A stretch of 64,000 nucleotides of DNA from Plenodomus lindquistii (taxonomy: Eukaryota > Ascomycota > Dothideomycetes > Pleosporales > Leptosphaeriaceae). The DNA is taken from NCBI GenBank assembly GCA_025504975.1, contig JANUWI010000003.1, positions 558,001-622,000 of the forward strand, in the 5' to 3' direction. This document shows, piece by piece, positions 57,181 to 64,000 of the stretch. Under the pieces are notes generated by a model. The model was not told the DNA's origin. It saw only the letters and a program-made list of their open reading frames with translations, and did no database searches. How positions within the stretch are numbered: the first letter of the stretch is position 1; the number at the start of each line of letters is the position of its first letter. A program made the translations under genes and the position numbers.

Positions 57181-58595
57181 TCATTTCGCTACCGCAGCAC
57201 TCAAGACCTGTGTCCTGAAGAAGCCGCCCTTTGTCCGCTCAATGACTTGTTGGTAGACGGATTGTGGTGGGTGGTTCATAACCACTGTGCCAGCTTGGTA
57301 ATCAATCTTTGCGTCTACGCGGGTGTCGCGGATGAGGTTGACGATCCACTTCTCACCCTCGTCTTGCGAGAGACCAAGACGCGTTGAAAGGTCCCTAAAT
57401 TGTATTAGCAATACGCTCCTCGACAACGTCAAGGCCGTGCACTCACTTGATATCGATTCTCTGGTGAATCTTGCAGTAGCTCTCCGAGATGAGATGTCTC
57501 GCCGCATCAACAAACTGGTCCGCCGCGCCCAAGAGGAAGAAGTCATTCTTCAAAATCTCCTCGGTCTCACTGAGCTTCTTCTGCGCCTCCTCAAAGTCAA
57601 AGTCAATGTACAGGGCCTTGATGAAGTCGGTGACGGGGTCGTTGTATTCGTAGCCCTCTTGCCTGACGATCCTGACGAGGTCCTTGAGCTGCTTCTGGTA
57701 CTGATTCGAGTTCCTGCCCTTGTTGCGACCGGTGATGACGGCGGCGGCGAGGTATCGCAGGATCCAGGGGCAGTTTGTCTGGATGGTGTTGATGTAGGCG
57801 GGGGAGAAGAACATGTCGGTGAGGGTTTCGCGCGACGTCTCGTGGTTGAAGAGGGGGAAAAGGGACCAGTGGATGAGCCATGTGCGGTGCTGGAGTTGTG
57901 CGAGAGGGTTGTTGAAGAGGCGTGTGTCGATGATCTCCTTGATCTTGTTGATTTCCTCGATGGCCGAGTCCCAGTTGACGGAGAGGATTTCGCAGGCGAG
58001 TTTGCCCCATGTGGCCTCGCGCTCCTTGTCGCCGTCGGTGGTCTATGGCAGTTAGCGTCTTTGCACGTAAAGACATGGCTGACAGGAGTCGTACCAGAAC
58101 CCTGAACCGGTACAGCAGCTCGGCGGCATGTGGGTAGACGCCGCAGCTGTACTGGAACTGGCCAAACTCGTACAGCTGGTTGACCATGTCCATGTCGACG
58201 CCGTGGCTCTCCTTCAAGTAGGCCAAGTTCTGCACCTTGTCGCTCCGCAGGTTGGTGACGACATTCTCGTCGTCCAGCAGGGCGCTGATCTTGCTCGTCT
58301 GCTCCTCGAGCTGGTCGCGGCGCTGCAGGACCTGGTCGCGCTTCTGCTTGTACTCGTCGGGCATGTCGTCGAGGCCGTGGACTTCCTGGTGCAGCTGGCC
58401 GACGAAATCGGTCATGTTGGTGGGCTTGAGCAGCTCGAGCAGCAGCTTCTTCTGCTCGAGCGTCTGGTCGGCCTCTTCATCGCTGGAGAAGTTGAGCAGC
58501 GGGTAGACGAGATGGCGGTCGAGGTGGGGCATGAGCTTGGGCAGCAGGCTGTACTGCTCGGCGACGCTGGCGCCATCTGTCGCGGAGTCGGCCAT
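57181..58595 (-). CDS. int6: Translation initiation factor eIF3 subunit e (Int6)
   Basis: Three exons (58595..58095, 58042..57447, 57394..57181) encode 436 residues, close to the human length of 445. The eIF3e N-terminal domain has LMPHLDRHLVYPLLNFSSDE and KLLLELLKPTNMTDFVGQLH, then VYPHAAELLYRFRVLTTDGD across intron 1. The helical repeats include GKLACEILSVNWDSAIEEIN and FFSPAYINTIQTNCPWILRY. The PCI domain covers about residues 280-400 ([40 protein letters not shown]) and ends in the winged-helix AKIDYQAGTVVMNHPPQSVY. eIF3e belongs to the octameric PCI/MPN core of eIF3 that binds the 40S subunit. It is divergent from the mL49 gene. Confidence 0.94.
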
Positions 58596-58809
58596 GGTGG
58601 GTGGTGGCACGGGTGGGTGGCTGCTGGCTGCTGGCTGCTGGCGGCGTGTGGGATTGTCGGCGGGCGGTGGTGGTGGGGTTCGCGGGCGTGAATGAAAAAT
58701 GGCCCGTGGGCTGTGCGGTAGCGAGCACCCCTGCAACGCTAAACTTTTGGTGTTGAACAGTGAACCTCCCCACCACGCCTGCAGAGACAGCCCAGTCACT
58801 GTACAGACA
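58596..58809. promoter_or_regulatory. Shared bidirectional promoter region eIF3e/mL49
   Basis: Only 214 bp separate the divergent start codons of a cytosolic initiation factor and a mitochondrial ribosomal protein gene. No specific element could be assigned by eye. Confidence 0.5.
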
Positions 58810-59521
58810 ATGCCTCGCATACAGTCTCTCGCTCCCGTCTTGCGGTCGTTTGCAGCGCCCCGAGCAGTGGCATGTCACCAGCAATGCCGTTTCGCGACTG
58901 CACCGCGCAGGTTCGCCCAGAGTATGCCTACCATTGCACATGCACCGCATGCATGTCGTCTGACAGCCCATAGAACCACCAGACGCCTCGAAAACGCCCT
59001 CACTGCCACCAAACGCCACCTCAGAAGCCCCCCAAACCCCAAAAGAAGCCCAACGAGCCGCCGACCTCGCCGCAGCAGAAGCCGTGACCGAATCAGACAG
59101 CGCGCAACCGCCTGAGCCAAAGCCCCCTCTCCCTTCTACACATTCCGACTCGCCGAAAAACCCCAGCAATGCGGCTCCTCCAACTTCGCCTGCTAGGACC
59201 CCATCGGAACCAGGCTCGAGCACAACCAAGACTGTCAGTGGTATGCCACCCGGGAGCCCCCTCCCACCACCACGATATCGCATCTCACGAACAAAGTCGG
59301 GGCGCCTACCAGTATACACAGACTACAAGCGGGGAGGCAATCTGCACCTGACAACGATACGGAAGATCACTGGAGATGTACTAGCATTGAGAGATGAACT
59401 GAGAAACGCGTTGAGAAAAAAGGATGAGCATGTCTATGTCAATACTCTAACGCAACAAGTCATTGTCCACGGGCACCTTCTTGAAGAAGTGGAGGATTTT
59501 CTAAAAGAACGGGGCATGTAG
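58810..59521 (+). CDS. img2: Mitochondrial large ribosomal subunit protein mL49 (Img2 family)
   Basis: Two exons, 58810..58921 and 58974..59521, encode 219 residues. The N-terminus is a basic amphipathic presequence (PRIQSLAPVLRSFAAPRAVA, CRFATAPRRFAQ). A disordered Pro/Ala/Ser linker follows to about residue 135. The conserved L49/Img2 domain ends the protein: PPPRYRISRTKSGRLPVYTD, GGNLHLTTIRKITGDVLALR, VYVNTLTQQVIVHGHLLEEV and the final EDFLKERGM. Img2 is needed for mitochondrial genome integrity in yeast as part of the mitoribosome. The linker is longer than in yeast. Donor GTATGC and acceptor CATAG are clear, with phase supported by continuity of FAQ/KPPDASKT. Confidence 0.9.
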
Positions 59522-59833
59522 AGTGCTCGGCAGACGACCATGCATCACGATTCGACGTTGAGGGCCATGTTGTAGCATACTCTGTATCATATGTATAAGA
59601 GCTAGCATTGGAATCATCGACATATATCACGCTCAGGCTATGAAAGTTGTGCGAATGAACCACTTCGAAGGTTGCGCCTTCCATGTCCAAGCCCCAAGCC
59701 ACACATGCTCTTTGTTCGTTCAGTGAGACAAGCTCCCTCTTTCAACTCACGACCGGCTGCGTGGATCATCATCGCGTCTGTGTCGTCGAAGTTGCCTGCT
59801 GGAACCGAGTCCTCACTTCCAAAGGTTGGCATA
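59522..59833. other. Convergent 3' spacer
   Basis: Between the mL49 gene and the small minus-strand gene. A further minus-strand frame (59832-59638, starting at ATG, FGSEDSVPAGNFDDTDAMMI) lies just beyond that gene's stop and might belong to it if an intron is missed. Confidence 0.35.
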
Positions 59834-60091
59834 CTACGACCGTTGTTGCTCCTTCTCGAGTTTTTGTAGGCGGCGCTGAATGTCCGTAAGGCTTTCGAGG
59901 ATTTTTTTGTTTACTTCCTCAAACTCTCGTCGATTTCTTGTGTTGGACAGTGACGATGCACCATCTACTATCCAGGAACCGACTCCAGCTATAACGGACT
60001 GGAAGTAATTATCTACCGAGACATTAGTCAGTAGATCAGAGCTGCCGGTGAGAGGGGATCGAATCCTACAAAGTGTTGGCCAAGACGGCAT
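59834..60091 (-). CDS. Hypothetical 66-residue protein
   Basis: Two exons, 60091..60070 and 60012..59834, encode 66 residues: MPSWPTLYNYFQSVIAGVGS, then a segment leading to a charged helix EFEEVNKKILESLTDIQRRL and QKLEKEQQRS. The intron has donor GTAGGA, a CTGACTAAT branch site and acceptor GGTAG, which are good fungal signals and restore phase. The layout is a hydrophobic/aromatic start followed by a short amphipathic, possibly coiled-coil helix. I do not recognise it. The following frame after the stop may be an additional exon. Confidence 0.45.
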   Translation of the reverse strand: MPSWPTLCRIRSPLTGSSDLLTNVSVDNYFQSVIAGVGSWIVDGASSLSNTRNRREFEEVNKKILESLTDIQRRLQKLEKEQQRS

Positions 60092-60433
60092 GGTGTAAGT
60101 ATGAGTATCGGAGTAAAGCTTGGTAAGCGTGCCTGGTAATGCCATCTTCGAGTGCAAACAATTTCGATTCAGCCATTACAAAGCCTCGCGCCACATGGGA
60201 TCTGTCTCATCAATGATGGCCTTGCCTCGACACAACAATACCCATCGGCTCTCTACTTATCCTTCAGTCTTGGTCATCGTTCCTTTATTCCGTCCCCGCA
60301 GCCTTACCAAAAGTCCACTGGCTTGACAGTACTCTTTGTTCTTCATGTCGCTCACTACAATCCTCTCCAAGCAGTGGCAAAATCCAATCGTTCCTCACGC
60401 GTACGACACCACGAAAGCACGAAATCAGGAATT
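60092..60433. other. Divergent intergenic region
   Basis: Separates the 66-residue gene and the Cys-rich membrane protein gene. It may hold both promoters. The frame of the downstream gene is open through it but without a convincing signal peptide. Confidence 0.35.
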
Positions 60434-61353
60434 ATGGGAGACTTCTGTTACGGTATCTCGTTTATGAAACGGCAAAACAACACCTGTGCAGCTGTCGCCA
60501 AAGATTGCGTATACGCTACCTGTCGCGACCAGGGTGGAGATCACTGCTATGCCGTCCAAGGAGCCGCTGTCGACCGGCCTTATAATCTCACAAGTAGCGC
60601 ATACACATGCGACAATTATTGCCCTGCAGCGTATGCTTCTTATGTTCCTATGAAACCATCCGAGTACGTGACCCCTCCCCTGCTTCCTTATACAAACATT
60701 CATCTCCAAATACATTATTACAAAGTAAAAAAGACTCGACCCCCATGCTGACCGACGGGACTCGAAATAGATGCTGTACCGCCCCCGATCAAATCTACTC
60801 ATGCGGTGTCCCCGACGGCCCAGAAACCTGCCAATGCTACGATTTCTGGCGTTTCAAAATCGCCTCTTTGACAAGTTTGACATTGGCGCTGAGTAGCCCA
60901 TCTGTAGCATCCAATTCATCATCATCTGCAGAAACATTCGCCACTTCGACAGCAACAGCTAGGTCAACGTCCACGTCCACGGGCAGCTTACTCGTACAAA
61001 CCTCACCGCACCTATCGACAGCCGCAAACGCAGGTATCGCAGTGGGCTCGATCTTCGGCGGCCTCGCGCTGTTCGGTCTGGCCGGCTGGCTTGCGTGGAG
61101 ACTTGTTAGAGGAGGGCGACGACGTCAGAGGCAGTCGATAACAGAGTTGCCTGCGGTGTTTGCGCCGCTGCCTCTTCCCCCTCCTCCTTCGCCTCCACCA
61201 CCGCCGCCACAGCCGTCACACACAAAGTTCGAACCAATCGAGGAAAAGAGCGAGACGCGTTACGAGGTAGATGCAGATCAAACGCACCGTGGCTACGCGG
61301 AACTTGCTTCGCCTAATGTAGGCAGTAATAAGTTGGGCGATAATAAGTTCTGA
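60434..61353 (+). CDS. Cys-rich single-span membrane protein, function unknown
   Basis: Two exons, 60434..60663 and 60771..61353, encode 270 residues. The first about 110 residues are rich in paired cysteines (NNTCAAVAKDCVYATCRDQG, YTCDNYCPAAYASYVP, ECCTAPDQIYSCGV, ETCQCYDFW). A Ser/Thr-rich region follows, as in O-mannosylated cell-wall stalks. One membrane helix is visible (GIAVGSIFGGLALFGLAGWL), then a basic stop-transfer RRRQR and a Pro-rich cytosolic tail. This resembles fungal wall-sensor-like or Mid2-like architecture, but no signal peptide precedes the Cys domain from ATG 60434; the start could lie farther upstream or export could be unconventional. The family is not recognised. Confidence 0.68.
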
Positions 61354-61812
61354 TGATCTGGATGATGGGATACGTACGTAGCACTGTGGCTTTCTTTTTT
61401 CCATGCTGGCCATGTGTTTGTCCTGGAAGACGTTGAGTGGTTAATGTAATATCTTGTTTGAATATAACTGCAAAACCCCCCTTTTAACATCGATCGCGGT
61501 CTTGATCGAGTACAGCACACTCGGCTTCTATATTTTTTGAATGAAGGAAGAGCTGATCTCTCGCAATGGGGATTGCTACCTACACAACGGGCTATGATTG
61601 GTAGTTAATAATATCAATATGACGCCTACCTAACCATGTTACGGACCTCTACGTCTTCACTTCACCAACTCAGCTTGATCCAGCAAATTTTCATCTTTCT
61701 ATTTTACACACATTACAGACTCACCATCAGAACATCACCTCCACCTCCTTTTACACCCATCTCCATCCTTTCTCTCGCATACACACCACGCGCACCTTTC
61801 CCCCTTCCCACC
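61354..61812. other. Convergent 3' spacer
   Basis: Between the Cys-rich membrane protein gene and the CWH43 stop codon. It is AT-rich around 61500-61620. No feature is recognised. Confidence 0.4.
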
Positions 61813-64000
61813 TCAAGCATAATACCTCGGCTCATTAAAAACATGATACCTATGCCCCCTGACCCCCTCCCCCTTGAACAACTCCGGAAACCTAAGTCCA
61901 GGCGCAACCTGACTCTCCTGCAAACTCTCAACCCCATTCTCCGGCTCACCCACCACAAACTTGCCAACCTGCAACTCCGTATCCGTAATCGTGTGTCTGC
62001 TGACGCGCGCATACCCCGTACGCTTGATCCCCTTGTACAAAATGTACTCGCACCATCGATCCCAATCACTAGGATCAATATCCTTCATGCCTGATTTCTC
62101 GCCAACGTAGGTATTGTAGTTGCCCTCGCCAGGCTTGATGACGAGGTAGGAAAGGAGGATTGCGGGGCGGGGAGTGGCTTTCATGAGGGCGGCGAGGTAT
62201 TCGCTTTGGAGGCGTCTGTCCTCTGGGTCTTCTTCTTGGCCCGAGTGGAAGACGAAAATGTCGATTAGTTCGCCGTAGGCGTCGATTGTGGCTTCGATGG
62301 CTGGGGCGAGTTCGCCCACGGGGGACGGCAGGAGGTGGTGTGTGGAATTGACAATGGGGAATTTGGAAAGGAGTGCGGAGCCCCATGTGTGCTTGTTGGG
62401 GCCCGGGCCGAAATCAACATACATGCCTAGGTCTTCGGCGAGGAATTGCGTCGTGTCGCGGTTGCCCATGATGATGCGCTGGAGGTCGCTCTCGAGGAGC
62501 CCAATGACATCGACTTCCATTTCCTTGATTAGATCGCGCATGCGGTATTCAGAGGACCACATGTCGTTGTCAAGGGAAAAGTGGATGGTCCAGATTCCTG
62601 CGGTGATGGACTTTGTCTCGGGGTGGTACGGCGTGTAGTTGTAGGATGGGAAACGAAGGTATGCTGTTGCAATAGCGAAGAGCTCCAGCACTCCCAAGAT
62701 GTAGAGGTAGTATGAGCGTTGGCGGCTTGCGGCGGCGGTGATGACAGCTTTGCCTTTGTAGGATTTTGCAACGGGTGGCTGTGCGCTGACGCTGAAGACT
62801 CCAGCGCCGATCTGAAGCATCATGGATGTCATCACCCAGTCTGTGTGTTCGCGGAAGAAGGGGCCACCAGGGACGAAGGCATAGGCTACGATCCAGACGT
62901 GAAAGAGCACCATGAAGTTGTAGACTAGGAACCCTAGGCCGAATGTGCGGGCGGGAGAGTGGCGCGCTGCGTGGCCGATGAGCACGGGGGCTACAGCCAT
63001 AGTATATACAGCAAGGACAAGGGCGCCGTAGAAGCCGGTCCAGTGGCTTGATGTCGTTAAAACTGCAGCGCCGATTGAACCGATGCCGTAGAATGCCCAC
63101 GAGCGGGAGAGGTTAGGTGCGAAGAGCCCGATGGTGAGACCAATGCCCATGGCGAGGAGCGTCCATGTACCATGGGGGACAGCTTGGGGGCCACGTACGG
63201 GGTAACCTTCCCAGACCCAGGAGATCATGGTGCTCGAGTCAGAGAGTAGAGAGTGCATAGCAAAGAAGAGACCGGCAATACCAAAGCTGGCAAAGACAGA
63301 TGATCCCTTGGTCGGTCCCTGAGCAGGAATGTCTGCTCCTGTGCTTGCTGTCTTTGTCGTCGAGATGAGGATCGAGATGAAAGCGACCACCAGACCAGTC
63401 TTGTTCCACCCACCATTTGCCTCATGCATGATGGGCCAGATGGGGTTGTTAGTCCAAAAGGCAAACTTGGCGACACTAGATGCAAGTAGACCGAGAGAGA
63501 ATGCAGTGATGCGTGCCTCAAGACGGTGAGGCTGCGATCGCTCTGCGAAGAAGGTCGCAGTCCAGGCGACACAGGCCATGGAGAGACCGAAGCCGACAGC
63601 GAAGAGGCGATTGACAGGAGTTTTGGCGAGGAAAGCCAGCAAACCCGACAGGGAGAGTAGATGGAAGAACCAAACATAGCGGACAACAAGGTAGCGAAGC
63701 GGCTTGATACCGAGAAATAATGGAGAGATTGTACACATGACCAAGGCTTCGTAGCCGGAGATGCCCATGTGCCACAGAGGGAAGTCTGAAAGGTGTCAGC
63801 ACTATGCTCTTGCAATATACTCAGCAAGACGTACACCATACGCAGACACCGAGCGAGGTCAGCATAGACCAGAATACGAACTGCTATGTGTCAGTGATGA
63901 GTCTGTGCACGGCTAATGTGATGTCGCCTACTCCATTGTACACATCTGCAGCTGCGTGGATTAGGCCAAGCCAAGAGAAAGCGCCAGAGAAGGTAGCGCC
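61813..64000 (-). CDS. cwh43: CWH43-like GPI lipid remodelling protein, 5' end outside window
   Basis: Three exons are visible: 64000..63932 (entering in frame), 63883..63835 and 63785..61813; upstream exons lie beyond the right edge. The joined N-terminal half (FSWLGLIHAAADVYNG, FVFWSMLTSLGVCVWYFPLW, HMGISGYEALVMC) is the Frag1/PGAP2-like multispan domain, with many further helices to about residue 430 of the visible part. The C-terminal third is an endonuclease/exonuclease/phosphatase-like domain: IWTIHFSLDNDMWSSEYRMR, DLIKEMEVDVIGLLESDLQR, WGSALLSKFPIVNS, FVFHSGQEEDPEDRRLQSEY and ASDWDRWCEYIL-like PSDWDRWCEYILYKG. Yeast Cwh43 replaces the diacylglycerol of GPI anchors with ceramide in the ER and affects cell-wall integrity. 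Homology supports the same role here. Confidence 0.92.

Noticed and set aside
57323..58691. Long plus-strand frames (260 and 187 codons) opposite eIF3e
   Set aside because: They mirror the eIF3e exons, contain Leu/Val/Asp-rich antisense composition and no motif.
1..64000. tRNA, 5S rRNA, transposon ends and CRISPR-like arrays
   Set aside because: I looked for B-box-like GGTTCGANNC words, terminal inverted repeats, reverse transcriptase or transposase motifs and spaced repeats; nothing met a reasonable standard by eye.

Overview
The window is nuclear DNA from a filamentous ascomycete, most likely a Dothideomycete of the order Pleosporales. Genes are densely packed on both strands. Introns are short (about 50-80 nt, a few longer) with GTRNGT donors, CTAAC/CTGAC-like branch points and YAG acceptors. 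The gene set is typically fungal: CCT6, NOP56, HPC2, BSD2, CBP6-like, LDB17/SPIN90, QDR-type and MCT-type MFS transporters, a heme-thiolate peroxidase, CWH43 and a NACHT-WD40 NLR. All gene models below were built by hand-splicing; exon coordinates are in the evidence and total lengths were checked to be multiples of three. The genus is inference.

Layout. 0-2 kb: two tandem minus-strand BTB/POZ genes, the first cut by the left edge. 2.2-6.8 kb: a six-exon coiled-coil protein of unknown function. 7.5-8.8 kb: an RS-rich FHA protein (SNIP1/Pml1, pre-mRNA retention and splicing). 9.1-14.3 kb: a 1640-residue NLR-like protein (serine hydrolase + NACHT + WD40) whose first exon is only its ATG. 14.9-16.1 kb: fructosamine-3-kinase family. 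16.6-18.6 kb: QDR-like MFS transporter. 18.8-21.9 kb: GH47 alpha-mannosidase with two large insertions. 22.9-27.0 kb: CCT6 and NOP56, divergent across 287 bp. 27.2-31 kb: gene-poor, with one orphan gene (28.5 kb) and one doubtful locus. 31.1-37.8 kb: HPC2 homologue, orphan nuclear-type protein, BSD2/NDFIP-like protein and CBP6-like assembly factor. 38.4-38.9 kb: broken secreted-protein gene. 40.8-42.3 kb: peroxidase. 43.4-45.1 kb: SPIN90/Ldb17. 47.5-49.3 kb: MCT-like transporter. 49.6-55.5 kb: gene-poor tract with one Cys-rich ORF, a dehydrogenase-like relic and a heavily broken TauD dioxygenase gene. 55.9-56.5 kb: small Rossmann-like orphan. 57.2-59.5 kb: eIF3e and mitochondrial ribosomal protein mL49, divergent across 214 bp. 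59.8-61.4 kb: two lineage-type small proteins. 61.8 kb to right edge: CWH43, 5' end outside the window.

How it fits together. Most loci are conserved housekeeping genes in head-to-head or convergent pairs (splicing, proteostasis, ribosome biogenesis, translation, chromatin, glycan/GPI processing, endocytosis), not an operon or metabolic cluster. The accessory signal is in the NLR at 9-14 kb, the decaying genes at 38 kb and 54-55 kb, and the orphan genes near 28.5, 34, 49.8 and 60 kb. I see no transposon, CRISPR, rRNA or tRNA gene that I could support.
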